A stretch of DNA of 64,000 bases from DATFVA01 sp963721075. Lineage in GTDB: Bacteria > Bacteroidota > Ignavibacteria > Ignavibacteriales > Ignavibacteriaceae. The stretch is taken from positions 32,306-96,305 of the forward strand of contig CAVRHV010000004.1 of assembly GCA_963721075.1 (NCBI GenBank), in the 5' to 3' direction. This document shows, in pieces, positions 16,562 to 27,700 of this stretch. Position 1 is the first letter of the stretch. Each line of letters starts with the position of its first letter. The translations under genes and the position numbers were made by a program. The notes under the pieces were generated by a model. It ran no database searches. It was not told the origin of the DNA and saw nothing but the letters and a program-made list of their open reading frames with translations.

Positions 16562-17401
16562 TTAATGGCTGGCTTTGACGAGAATATTATCAATGAGACG
16601 GGTTTTACCTATTCTACAGGCGATAAGTACGTAATATTTTTTTCCATGTTCAAGTTTATTTACGGGCCTGAAGGTTAAGGCATCTACAATGGCAGCATAT
16701 TCCGGTTCTGAAGATTCTGCGCGGTTCACTATCTTTTTCATTCCCGATAAAATCTCTTTTACATTCTTTTTCCCTCCCGCTATTACCTTCCGCGCGTACA
16801 TTAGGGAGTGATTAATTACCAACGCATCTTCCCTCTCTCTGGCGGATAGATAAATATTGCGTGAGCTTAGTGCCAATCCATCCTTCTCCCTCACTATAGG
16901 GATAACAACTATTTTAATTCCGAACTTCAGGTCTTTGACCATCTGTTCAATAACAAATGCCTGCTGAGCATCTTTTTGTCCGAATACCGCAGAATCAGGA
17001 TTTACAACATTGAACAGGATTGCAACTATGGTGGTCACTCCCATAAAATGACCGGGTCTGAACTCACCCTCAAGTATTCGTGTAGTGTCGGCAACATTTA
17101 CATAACTCTGAAATCCTTCCTGATAAATTTCATCAGCATCAGGAATAAAGACATAATCTACGCCGGCTTCTTCAAGCAATTTTTTGTCACGCTTAAGATC
17201 GCGGGGGTAGCGATTAAAATCTTCTTCGGGACCAAATTGTGTAGGATTTACAAATACGGAGACAATAGTTATATCGGTGATTTTTTTAGAGCGCGAAATA
17301 AGGGAAAGATGACCTTCGTGAAGAAATCCCATAGTGGGAACAAGTCCTATTGTTTTTCCTTCTCTATGCAGAGCCTTTGAGAGCTCCTGCATTTTTTTCA
17401 C
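16562..17401 (-). CDS. panC: Pantothenate synthetase PanC
   Basis: 279 residues from the GTG at 17401. It contains 'GLVPTMGFLHEGHLSLI' (nucleotide site HxGH), 'SVFVNPTQFGPEEDFNRYPR', 'FRPGHFMGVTTIV', 'VFGQKDAQQ' and 'LALSSRNIYLS', all PanC signatures. It condenses pantoate with beta-alanine using ATP. The frame stays open upstream for ten more codons (…DIIRVIKS) that match the usual PanC N-terminus, but without ATG, GTG or TTG. Translation may therefore begin at a rare ATC or ATA codon just after a GAGG, or at the GTG. It follows accD by 25 bp and ends a long minus-strand gene run. Confidence 0.95.
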   Translation of the reverse strand: MKKMQELSKALHREGKTIGLVPTMGFLHEGHLSLISRSKKITDITIVSVFVNPTQFGPEEDFNRYPRDLKRDKKLLEEAGVDYVFIPDADEIYQEGFQSYVNVADTTRILEGEFRPGHFMGVTTIVAILFNVVNPDSAVFGQKDAQQAFVIEQMVKDLKFGIKIVVIPIVREKDGLALSSRNIYLSAREREDALVINHSLMYARKVIAGGKKNVKEILSGMKKIVNRAESSEPEYAAIVDALTFRPVNKLEHGKKYYVLIACRIGKTRLIDNILVKASH

Positions 17402-17426
17402 GCTTTTTATTACCCTGATGATATCC

Positions 17427-18266
17427 TCAGCTTAGTAATGTTAGGACATTATAAATATTCTGCTTGAGTTCCTTTCTGGGTGAAACGATATCCACAAATC
17501 CGCGTTCCAGAAGAAATTCTGATCTCTGAAACCCTTTTGGAAGATCCTTTCCGATGGTCTGCTTAATTACACGGGGACCAGCAAACCCTATCAGCGCCTG
17601 CGGCTCGGCAATATGAATATCACCCAGCATAGCATAGCTCGCTGTGGTTCCTCCTGTAGTCGGATCGGTCATTATAGAAATATATGGTATCTTCGCTTCA
17701 GCTAAACGGGCAATTCTTGAACTCGTTTTGGCAAGCTGCATCAGTGATAATGCACCTTCCATCATTCGGGCGCCGCCGCTTGATGAAATGATGATCAGAG
17801 GGATCTTATTTTTAAGTGCTCTGTCTGTCAGCCGCGCAATCTTTTCGCCAACCACAGAACCCATACTTCCGCCGATAAACTTAAAGTCCATACATCCGAA
17901 AGCAACATCAACACCATTCAGTTTTCCAGTACCGGTTTTCACGGCATCATTCATCCCGAGCTTCTTTATCGTCTCTGAAATTCTGTCCGTATACTTCTTC
18001 GTATCCTCAAACTCAAGGGGATCGGCAGAACGCATCTTTTTATCAATTTCCCTGAACGTTCCTTTGTCAATTAGTATTTCGATATACTCTGCACTGCCAA
18101 TTCGGAAATGGTGGTTGCATTTGATGCATGTCCAGAGGTTAGTTTCAAGCTGTTTTTTATGAATGATTTCGCCGCAGCTTGGACATTTTTCCCACATCCC
18201 GTCGGGCAGATCCTTCTTTTGCGAGTCGGGGGAAATATTTTCTTTCGACCGTTTAAACCACGGCAT
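17427..18266 (-). CDS. accD: Acetyl-CoA carboxylase carboxyltransferase subunit beta (AccD)
   Basis: 279 residues. The N-terminal four-cysteine zinc ribbon (Cys28, Cys31, Cys47, Cys50) and the crotonase-like domain with 'SSSGGARMMEGALSLMQLAKTS', 'YISIMTDPTTGGTTASYAMLGD' and 'IGFAGPRVI' identify AccD. With AccA it transfers carboxyl from biotin to acetyl-CoA, making malonyl-CoA for fatty acids; AccA, AccB and AccC are not in the window. Its start overlaps the stop of the DUF1573 gene by one base, and panC follows. Its biotinylating enzyme BirA is encoded nearby on the other strand. Confidence 0.97.
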   Translation of the reverse strand: MPWFKRSKENISPDSQKKDLPDGMWEKCPSCGEIIHKKQLETNLWTCIKCNHHFRIGSAEYIEILIDKGTFREIDKKMRSADPLEFEDTKKYTDRISETIKKLGMNDAVKTGTGKLNGVDVAFGCMDFKFIGGSMGSVVGEKIARLTDRALKNKIPLIIISSSGGARMMEGALSLMQLAKTSSRIARLAEAKIPYISIMTDPTTGGTTASYAMLGDIHIAEPQALIGFAGPRVIKQTIGKDLPKGFQRSEFLLERGFVDIVSPRKELKQNIYNVLTLLS

Positions 18267-18994
18267 TAATTTGTTCCCTTCTGTACATCAGCAAAAATAG
18301 TAAGTACCATATCAGGATTGGTAGGATCATTTGAGTATACCGTTACACGCCGGCTCATCTTGCCGGCACGACGGCTGGTATCGAGTGATACATTTAAGGT
18401 TCCTTTTTTACCGGGCTCAAGTTTCTCGCTTGATACAAGAGCTGCAGTGCAGCCGCAGGAGGTTTTAACATCTCTTATTTTGAGAACGGCATTACCCTTG
18501 TTGATAAAGTTAAATGTGTATTTAACTGTGTCGCCTTCCTGAACTTTACCAAAGTCGTGCTGTGTTTCAGTAAAATACATCATTGGACTATTAGAAAGAT
18601 TACCCGTTTTTACACCGGGGTCAACTACTACACCCGTAAACTTAAACCGTATCTCAGGTTTGTCAGGGTCATTTGTTTTAACGGTAATATACTTTGTCTG
18701 CCTTCCCGAACGTCCTGTTGAATTAAAGTCAACCTGTATATTAGTTGATTCACCTGGTGCCAGATCAGATTTCTCAGGCTTTGCGGCAGTACAACCGCAT
18801 GAGGCTCTGACATCTTCTATCTTCAGAAGGTCGCCGCCTACATTAGATACAACAAAATTATATTTCACATGATCGCCGCGCGGGACTTCGCCCCAGTCAT
18901 ATTCCATCAGCTGAGATGAAACTTTCGGAGGTATCATCTGTGCAAAGCTGACAGCGGTTAACATAAGAACAAATGCAAGAATATGCTTAGTCAT
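18266..18994 (-). CDS. Secreted protein with two DUF1573 domains
   Basis: 242 residues. A signal peptide (residues 1-19, ending 'AVSFAQ') is followed by two homologous immunoglobulin-like DUF1573 domains of about 100 residues. Each carries the characteristic 'xxSCGCTAA' cysteine pair ('ASCGCTAAKPEK' and 'TSCGCTAALVSS'), and each ends in 'NDP(D/T)xPxxxxxxxGxV'-like strands. DUF1573 proteins are common periplasmic proteins of Bacteroidota with unknown role. Its start overlaps the end of tsaB by 8 bp, so it is embedded in the tsaE-tsaB-accD gene run. Confidence 0.88.
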   Translation of the reverse strand: MTKHILAFVLMLTAVSFAQMIPPKVSSQLMEYDWGEVPRGDHVKYNFVVSNVGGDLLKIEDVRASCGCTAAKPEKSDLAPGESTNIQVDFNSTGRSGRQTKYITVKTNDPDKPEIRFKFTGVVVDPGVKTGNLSNSPMMYFTETQHDFGKVQEGDTVKYTFNFINKGNAVLKIRDVKTSCGCTAALVSSEKLEPGKKGTLNVSLDTSRRAGKMSRRVTVYSNDPTNPDMVLTIFADVQKGTN

Positions 18995-19677
18995 TTTTTC
19001 TCACCTTTATTGTAAAATTTTTCAAATAATATGGTTCAATATAGTCAATCTCTTTTTCGGATTTTGTTTCTCCGTATTGTGCTGCCCAGCGGGCAACAAA
19101 CACTGGCTCAGGGGCAAATACATCGTTACGGAAGTTCATCTGCTCATCTTTTCTTTTTACAGCATTTCCGAATGTAATAATATCACCCGAACTGCTTAAA
19201 AATTCGTTGTATTCTAATATACCCAGGTTTTCCACAAATATATAATTATTACCCTTAATTTGAAACTTTGCAAAATATACTTCGTCTGAATTTACCTTAT
19301 TTGCGATATTAAAAACTGTGTTTTCGGGCAAAAAGCGGGAAATCTGAAGTGCGAGAGCTTCGAAGGTTGGAACCTGGATAAGAGGAAGAGATGCACCTAC
19401 GGCTATTCCTTTGGCAGCTGACATCCCGATCCTTAAACCTGTGAATGATCCCGGTCCGTTCGAGACTGCAACAGCTCCTAAATCGGAGGATTTTTACTCC
19501 CCCTTCGCGAAGCACTGAATCTACAATCTCCAGAAGTTTTTCGGCATGGATGTTCTTAAAGTTTACAATATTCTGGAAATATTTTTCCTCGCTTAAATAA
19601 AGACAGGCACCGCAAAGACGCGACGAGGTTTCTATTGCCAGTATGGGAGAGGTGTTATTTATATTCTTTGAATTCAA
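18987..19677 (-). CDS. tsaB: tRNA threonylcarbamoyladenosine protein TsaB (one-base frameshift as given)
   Basis: The N-terminal frame (19677 to about 19495) gives 'PILAIETSSRLCGACLYL' and 'NIHAEKLLEIVDSVLREGG'. The C-terminal frame gives 'SDLGAVAVSNGPGSFTGLRIG' and 'AKGIAVGASLPLIQVPTFEALA', the strongest TsaB signature. The switch is at a run of five A (coding strand) near 19491-19495. Removing one A joins the frames exactly and yields 229 residues, a normal TsaB length. TsaB partners TsaD and TsaE in making t6A on tRNAs decoding ANN and is usually essential, so a sequence error is likelier than a true null. It overlaps tsaE by 23 bp and the DUF1573 gene by 8 bp. Confidence 0.88.
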
Positions 19678-20086
19678 ATGTCCTCTGTTCTTCTTCGCCT
19701 GCTGTTATATTGATCTCCTTTCGTCTCCGCGGAAGAATATCCTCAAAAAGATTTCCCCACTCAATAAAGATTATCGCCTCTTCGTCATTAAGATAATCCT
19801 CAAAACCTATATCATACAATTCTTCTATCCTGTTTATCCTGTAAAAATCAAAGTGATAGATCTTCGTCTTTCCTTCGTATTCGTTTACCAGAGCAAAGGT
19901 TGGACTGCTGACAGCCTCAACCCTGAAATACTTAACTGCTTCACGGATGAAGAATGTTTTCCCTGTACCAAGGTTGCCGTTAAGTACAACTACATCTCCC
20001 GATGTTAGTCCGGCTGCGTACTCCTTCGCCAGTTTTTTTGTTTCATCTTCTGAATTAACAATCAACTGTTTATCTATCACTGTCAC
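19655..20086 (-). CDS. tsaE: tRNA threonylcarbamoyladenosine ATPase TsaE
   Basis: 143 residues with Walker A 'LNGNLGTGKTFFIR', 'SSPTFALVNEYEG' (switch I) and the family motif 'IYHFDFYRI'. Walker B-like 'AIIFIEWGNLFEDILP' completes the fold. TsaE supplies ATP hydrolysis to the TsaBD complex for t6A formation. Its start overlaps porX by 4 bp and its end overlaps tsaB, indicating translational coupling within the porX-tsaE-tsaB run. Confidence 0.96.
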   Translation of the reverse strand: MTVIDKQLIVNSEDETKKLAKEYAAGLTSGDVVVLNGNLGTGKTFFIREAVKYFRVEAVSSPTFALVNEYEGKTKIYHFDFYRINRIEELYDIGFEDYLNDEEAIIFIEWGNLFEDILPRRRKEINITAGEEEQRTFEFKEYK

Positions 20087-21651
20087 TTAGGTTCCATCGT
20101 TATTATCGGAAGGATCATTTCCTCCATGGATATTCCTCCATGTTGAAAAGTGTCTTTATAATAAGTAAGATATTTGTGATAATCAGTAGGGTATACAAAA
20201 TAGTAGTCTTCTTTGGCAATGATGTAATTTATCGTAACGCCGCGTTTCGGAAGCTTATACTCCTGGGGATTTTTTATATAGATGGCGTTCTTATCATCCA
20301 CTTTCAGATTCCTGCCGTACTTAAATCTCAGGTTGGTCGATGCTTCCCTGTCGCCCAGCACTTTTGCACCTCTCAACGACCTGATACTGCCATGATCAGT
20401 GGTCACGATTATCTTAACGTTCTTCATTTCTGCAAGCGCCCTGAAGGTTGACAGCAGAGATGAATGAGTGAACCATGTGTTGGTAAGAGATCTGTAAGCG
20501 GGTTCGTCGGGAGCTATTTCTTTCAGTATATCCGAATCAGAACGTCCGTGGGCAATCATATCCAGGAAGTTAACTACAACCGCTGTCAGATGGCTGTTCT
20601 TGTATGAAGTGATATTCTGTTCGAAGTTCCGTCCTACTTCTGGATCAATAATTTTGATATACTTCAGCTCATTTTTAAGCTTAACTTTTCTCCTGTCAAG
20701 AAGCAGCTGAAGAAGTTCTTTTTCATACTTGTTCATACTACGTTCATCATCATCGCCCCCCTGCCACAGCTTCGGATAATATTTTTCTATTTCTGAAGGG
20801 AATAAACCGGCGAATAAAGCATTACGGGCATAGGGTGTTGCAGTCGGAAGTATAGCATAATAATAATCTTTATTTATTTTAAACAGATCCTGAAGATGCT
20901 TTTCCATAACCAGCCATTGATCGAGCCTTAAGCAATCAAGTACAAAAAAGAAAACGGAATTTTTCCCTTCCTTTACTTCATCTACAATGTATTTGTCAAC
21001 GATTTCAGTGGTTAAAGGAGGTGTATAGTTGTCATCAGGACTGTTTATCCAGCTAGTATAATTCTTCTCAACAAAACGTGAAAACTCTTTATTCGCTTCC
21101 TTCTTCTGATCATTCAGCGATTGCCTTAGTCCCATTCCCGCATGCGTATCAAGCTCCACATCCCAGTTGACGATCTTAAGATAAATGTCGATCCACTCCC
21201 CGAAATCAAGATTATTCAGTAGTGCGCGCGAGATTTCGTTAAAGTCCTGCAGGTAATCTTTCGCTGCTGCCTGCCCGGTAATCCTTTTCCCTTCCAGGAT
21301 CTTTTTGCATACAAGAAACATCTGACTGGGATTCACTGGCTTGGTAAGGTAGTCGGTAATCTTTCCTCCGATAGCTTCGTCCATCAAAGTTTCTTCTTCG
21401 CTTTTAGTTACCATCACCACCGGTATATTGGGATTCATTTCCTTGATCTGGCCCAGTACTTCAAGTCCGCCCATTCCGGGCATCATCTCATCAAGGAATA
21501 TAAGATCATAAGGATTTTGCTTAACATGAGTAATTGCATCCTCACCGTTAGTAACTGTGTCAACATCATATCCTTTTTCTGAGAGGAAAATGATATGAGA
21601 TCTTAGTAGCTCTATTTCATCATCTACCCAAAGTATCTTCTTATTTGCCAT
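20083..21651 (-). CDS. porX: T9SS response regulator PorX (REC-PglZ)
   Basis: 522 residues. A receiver domain (1-120; acidic pocket Asp10/Asp11, phospho-acceptor Asp54, Lys in 'DYLTKPV') is followed by a helical linker. A C-terminal alkaline-phosphatase-fold PglZ domain follows ('FFFVLDCLRLDQW', 'PTATPYARNALFAGL', 'VVNFLDMIAHGRS', 'IIVTTDHGS'). This architecture defines PorX, which with PorY controls type IX secretion genes and has phosphodiesterase activity in its PglZ domain. It lies 95 bp downstream of sprA on the same strand, linking regulator and translocon. PorY is not in the window. Confidence 0.94.
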   Translation of the reverse strand: MANKKILWVDDEIELLRSHIIFLSEKGYDVDTVTNGEDAITHVKQNPYDLIFLDEMMPGMGGLEVLGQIKEMNPNIPVVMVTKSEEETLMDEAIGGKITDYLTKPVNPSQMFLVCKKILEGKRITGQAAAKDYLQDFNEISRALLNNLDFGEWIDIYLKIVNWDVELDTHAGMGLRQSLNDQKKEANKEFSRFVEKNYTSWINSPDDNYTPPLTTEIVDKYIVDEVKEGKNSVFFFVLDCLRLDQWLVMEKHLQDLFKINKDYYYAILPTATPYARNALFAGLFPSEIEKYYPKLWQGGDDDERSMNKYEKELLQLLLDRRKVKLKNELKYIKIIDPEVGRNFEQNITSYKNSHLTAVVVNFLDMIAHGRSDSDILKEIAPDEPAYRSLTNTWFTHSSLLSTFRALAEMKNVKIIVTTDHGSIRSLRGAKVLGDREASTNLRFKYGRNLKVDDKNAIYIKNPQEYKLPKRGVTINYIIAKEDYYFVYPTDYHKYLTYYKDTFQHGGISMEEMILPIITMEPK

Positions 21652-21746
21652 TATCTTCCTTTGGTTTTACTTCTTTAAAATTAAACATGCAATAATTTAA
21701 TAAAGAATATTAATAGAATTTGTAACGAAATGATCAAATCAGTGTG

Positions 21747-24700
21747 TTACTGGATCGAAATATGCACATCCAGTCCGGCCTCATTTGTCGTTGTGGGGGG
21801 AATTCTCGCTGCTCCTTCGGGTTCAACGGATGTTCTGCGGTAGAATATCGAGAGGGTTACTTTGGAACTGATAGTATATTTAATCCTTGGTTCAAGGGTA
21901 GTTCTCAAAGTACCGTCCTGCGGAGTACCTTCCTCGGTAAAGTTCAGCATATCATAACGTACTACTGAATTCTTTGAACTTGTGTAAGAAAGACTGAATT
22001 CGATATCGTTTTTAAGAGCGATGCCGAAAAGCGGCAGTTCAAAACCCGATTTTGAAAATCCGGCAGTAATTCCTATGTCCTTCGAGAATGTCTCGGAAAT
22101 ATTCTTAGTTGTTAGTCCAAGATCATAAATGGTCCTTGTTCCGTATTTAACACTGCCTATCAAGTTCCCGCCCCACATATCGTTAAATGTTATATTCAAT
22201 CCGGCTATCGGTGAAAATCCGTATTCAATTCGCTGCGTAAGGATTTCCTGTACGCCTTCGGGATTCAGTTTGGTTCCTTCCGTGTAGGTTGAACTGTAAG
22301 CATGTTCCAGAGAAACTTTTTTTGCAAATGATTTGAAGAACAGGAAATCTTCCAGACCGTCCCACGTAATATGCCAGTTAGGTCTGGGAATATACTTTGC
22401 CACATCCTTCAGAGGTCCCAGTTTGGAGAGGAGCGGAAGTGTTTCAAATCCTTGCAGGAAAGCATTCGATAAATTCTGCTGAGGATTAGGTGAATCAGGA
22501 TTAAAAAGCTCATTGACTTTCTTTATACCGTTCCCGAACACACTCAGGAACAGGGATGGAGGCAGAGAAAGGAACGACCTTTCAATGGTAGCTGTTTCCG
22601 TAACATTATCTATACTGGGATTACCAAACTGGTCTGTGCTTATCGAAGTATTTTTATTTATTGACCACGCCACCTTCCAGTTTATGTCGAGCTTTGCACC
22701 TGTCCACAAAGGTCTTGACGTCCTGAAATCAAGATTATTCTTCTGTGTGAATACATCCTGCAGGTTCCCGTTGGGAGCACGCCTGCCAACATCGCTGCTT
22801 ATTCCAAGCATGAAAGCCCTGGAGGGGCCTTTATTGTAGCTGTAGTTTATACCCCAGAAATTATTGAATCCGGTTCCCTCACCGAGTATACCCGACTTAG
22901 AAACACTGTTATCAAGTGAATAGTTAAAAGCGATGGTCTCATAATCAAAGAAGATACTCTTCGCCACACTTTTCAGAAAACCGAGAGCCCGTGTAAGTGC
23001 AGGTTTACGCGGCTGCTGATTTGTTGTATCGGTAACCTGAGGCTGTTCTTCCGTATTCTTTGTCGAATCGGGATTCTCATTCTGACCGCCTTCGAGGTCC
23101 CGTCCCCGGTTTTCAAGACTCCTCCTGCCCCGGTTGCTGTTGCCTCTCTGCTGCTGCTGCTGTTGTCCCGAGGGCGTTTCAGATTTTTCAGCAAAAAGCG
23201 GATCTGTTAAAGCTTTAAGACGCAGTGTCAGCCCTGCCTGTAAACGGCTTGCGTATCCGGCGCTTCTTCCCACCGTATCCTGGCGGAAATCGAAGTTCCA
23301 GTTATAACCAACATTATATCCGGCGGTAATCTGGAAATAGCGGTTTATGTCCCATACCGTAGGAAGCTTTGGATTCGACTTTAAGTCGAAGCTCTGAGCA
23401 TACCTGTAATCTTTTCCGAAGAATACTCCCGAGAAAATATCTTTCCAGATCTCGCTTTCCGGTCGCTGCATATCGTTGGAATTGGTTTCAAGATAAGCAA
23501 GTGATGAAGTTATATTTACGTTGTAACTGGTCGCAAGGTTAAGTAATCCGCCCTCGGTCAGTTTCCAGTTAAAGTTGAATCCTCTTGTGGTTCCAAAATC
23601 CCTGCTTATAATTTCCTGCGAGGAGGAACCCGTTTGTGAACGGGTAATGTTAGTATTTCTCTGCCTTCTCGCGGTAACATTAAAAGCAAAGTTTTGTGGA
23701 GTATAGTATACTTTTACATCCTTGTAATCCGAGAATAAAGCTACTACAGAACCGATCACCGGGATATCCTGCGGGAAGAAATAGTAATTAGGACTTAAGT
23801 TCAGGGCATAGCTCAATGTCGCATTCCAAACCCATCCCTTGTTTGAAAGTACTGTGGGACTCCTGCTGAAAGTTTTGTTGTAGTTGAACCCAAAGGTAAG
23901 AGAATTAAAAGTATCTCTTATATACCATGCAGAAGTAGGTATCTTTATCTTAATATTGGAAGCCGACCATGAATCTGACGTACTTATTGTCTGCGATTCA
24001 GAAATAATCTGCTCCGGTGTTTTGTTTGCTATAACCGTGGTATCCTGCCGCAGCGATTCAATCTGTCTGGCAGCTTCATCAACCTTAATATCTGTACCCG
24101 GAAGATAAAGCGGTTTACCTACGGATTCCGTGTGGGAGTAATTCATCCTGAGATTACTCTCGGGCAGATTAACAGGAAGCAGCTTGAGAATATTGACATC
24201 AGCTGATACACCCCAGTTCTTTGATTCGATCCTTGATCCAAATCTATCTGAGAGCTTGTGGAAGAACGGGTTTGTCTGGCTCACATTAAAATTTACCGTC
24301 ATTAGATCTGCCAGTTTTACCGAGGAAGAGAAACTGTATGCCCACCCGGGCGAATCGTCGGCACCGACAACCCTGAGCTCGTTAACCCAGATCTCTCCGG
24401 AGATTTCATCGTTAGGTTTACCGGTTCTTCGGATACGAGGCGGTACTTCTCTTGGATTGTAAATTCCGACTAACAAAAACTTAACAGACGTGAGCGTGGG
24501 ATTTCCTTTGACTCCGTATGTATGACCCACTTTACCCGGCACCGGTTTTTCCACCAGTCTATTGATTGAGGAATCGTTTCTTGCCTGCTTTATAGCTGTA
24601 AGCTCGCTGAAATTGATCGAGATCTCATTCCATCCGGGTTTTACCGGCTGACGGTATTCATAAAAGTTATTGGTATCACCGCCGAATCTGAAATAAACTT

Positions 24701-27700
24701 CAGCAGCATACATTCCGTCTGAAGTATCAGACACCGATCCGGGTCCTGCATTCTCGTCACCGTGGATGAACAATTTCATCTGCTTATAATTGAACACATC
24801 CAGAGGTCTGTACAGGTATTTTACAGCCTGCCTTGACTGCCCGTCTGCCAGGTTTTTAAGTATCAGGTTTAACGACTGTTCGTTACGGTAGATCTGCTCA
24901 TCAGGTCTTGTTCTGTCTCTTTCCTGGAATACTCCCGGAGGTGATGTGTAACCCGGGTTATCCTCTATGTTGATTACTGAAATAGACATCGTAGTGTCTT
25001 CCGGGAGCACTTTCTGCCACTGACTTCCGGTAAGGTTAAATTCGGTAATACGTAAATGGACTGTAGTATCTGCACCTGATATAAAAAATCTTATATATTC
25101 AACATCCGTCAGAGAAGGACTGCCTACCTCACGAGCAAAGTCTTTTAACGGTACCCTGTACAGGAACCAGCCGTCATTGTCGCCGCCGCCGGCTATAAAC
25201 CGGTTTGTAGTTCTGCTCGTATCCAGCGGTATCTCATACCTGAAATAACTGTTTGCGAGATCAAGATTTCCGTTTTTATTCAGATCCTCAGTGTCGGGAA
25301 ATCTTCCGATATCGGTAAGAACGGCGTTACCCTCAGTACCATTTATATTAAAATAGTCCTGCCAGTTGAGACTCCCGGTTTTTGTAAATGAGAAATTATC
25401 GCCGCTTGGATCCGATTTGGTACTGCCGGTATTTGCGCGTTCTTGAGCATCCGTCCAGCCGTCAAGTCCAACATCCTCTCCCTGATCAATAAGATCATTA
25501 TAGGGAGGGCGATCCTCAGTATTCAGGATCCTGTTTGGTATAACATCCTCACTGATTCTTCCAAGATCAAGATATACCTTTGATCCCGGAGGGGCCTCAT
25601 CTATTTTAGCCCAGAACTCAACAAATTCTATATTTTCTTCAACAAGGTTGTTTGCAGTTGAAGAAAGCACTTTCATAATACCGCCCCAGTTCCGGCTCCT
25701 GTTTCCAAGCTGAGGATTGTAGTTGTATGTTCCGGGAGTATCAGGCAGAAAGACATAATCCATCACGGTCACCTGCTGATCTGCTTTGGCTACCGATTTA
25801 TTCGGCCATATCTGCTTTACATTAACATCGGATGGAGTAACTGTGTACCAGATGCTTTTACCTTTGTAATCCATCAGCTGCTTGGAATTATATCCTGAAA
25901 GTCCGGGAATAGAGTCAGGAGGACTCAGGTCCTTCCAGGCAGTATATGAAACCCCCACAGGAATAGTTCTTTTTGCACCTTCAAAATCATCTATGTATGC
26001 AATGCTCTGTCCGTTATCAGAGGCAATAGTACTTTTCTTTGTGTTGGGATCAGGATTTATGTAAGCATATTCACCGCTGACGTTTACTGATGACATTTCC
26101 CTTGTGGAAATAATATTATCAAGAGCTTTTGTTACAATCGGAAGGTCAACACCGGTTTTTGCATCAACACCATATATTGTATTGCTCAGTGGTTCCTCAC
26201 CTATTCTTACCTTATCACTGAGCGTCTGCTGATTAAGATTCAGAATTGAAAAACCGAGCTGGGTTTTGTCGGAGAAGTCAAAAAGTCCCCTCGCTCCCAA
26301 AAGCGTTTTAGAAGCAAGCTGGAACAGGTCGTTCTTCTCATACGTTATTTTCAGATCGGCACCGGGAACAAGTGCGGCATCATTACGAATGGTAAGCTGA
26401 CCAATATTATAATCTACTATGTAGTCAGTCCCGGGAGTCAATTCCCTTCCGTTCAATAATACTCTTACTGAATTTTCAACAACGTTGAACCCAAGTTGGT
26501 AAACAGAGGAAGCCTCACCCGAATATTTACCGGTCAGAAGCCACTTGTCCTGCACCTTGTTCTGCTGAGCAATGGTTTTTGATGTATCGTATACGTCAGT
26601 ATATTTGAGTGTATCCGGTATATCCGCCGGAAGATCTGCACCGAATGGTTTTAATGTCGGGAAGATTACCTCACCGGTTTCGGGAAAGATCGTCAGGTTC
26701 GGACGAAAATCGAACTTATTATCGGGAACAGGCTGTTTACTTGCATCAAGCAGGTCGAGTCCAAATGCGGTCAGTAATCTTACGTTTGTACCGTTCTTGC
26801 CTGTCAGGTCGGTTACAGGATCCTGTCCTTCTTTTTCATACTCTATGTTAAATTCAAATCCTTCTTCCTTAATATTCCTGCCGCCAAGCGGATAAATATT
26901 CTTAAGCTGCAGCTTCCATGCCCTTGCATACGGGCCTCCCGACTGAAGGTTCTTCGGTTTCACGAGTTTAAGAACAATATTCGAAGAAGTGTCGTTTACA
27001 TTGATCGAGTTCAGGAATTCTCCGTAAACATCTCCGCTCTGACGCTGATAAGCAACCGCAACAACATCATTATCCTGCAGGCTGGTCTTAAATGTTATAA
27101 AACCTGTTTCCGGATGAAGTACATAATCAACATCCTGCTGAAGCAGTTCAAACCATCCTGTTTCAACCTGTCCGGGAATAGCAGTTGTATCTTCACTGTA
27201 ACGTGCCGGATAGTTTTGCCCTTGCTCAATCGGAAAAAGATCAATGTAGGCATTCGCTTTTCTTTGTTTGGTTCTGTCTGTAATAATACCGTAAACTGAT
27301 TTCCAGACTTCAATATTTACAACACGAAGCTCAGGATGGACAATGGGGGTAGCTTTACTATAGTAATCACTGAAAATATGCTGGGTTTCACTTGCATAAG
27401 TCGTATCAAGAAAGTAGTGGTTGGTTGAGTAATCGTATGCGCGCAGGTTGAATTCCTGTGAGGTAGTTCCGCTGTTAACGGAAACCTCTTCTGTTTCACC
27501 TTTTTTCTGGCTGGCAAGGGTTGTAAGTGAAAGAGGACCTAACTTAAAGTTAGCCTTCAAGCCGAACAGGGCCTCGCTGCCGCCCACAAGCGGGGAGGTC
27601 TGCAGCGAAACGTTACCTGCTTCAATACTCTGAATTATCTCATCTTCATAACCTTCATATTTTATCTTAAGCTGGTTTTCGTATTGAAATGTTCTTTCAG

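Noticed and set aside
17644..18162. 172-codon plus-strand open frame
   Set aside because: It is antisense to accD; low-complexity Ser/Pro-rich composition typical of shadow frames.
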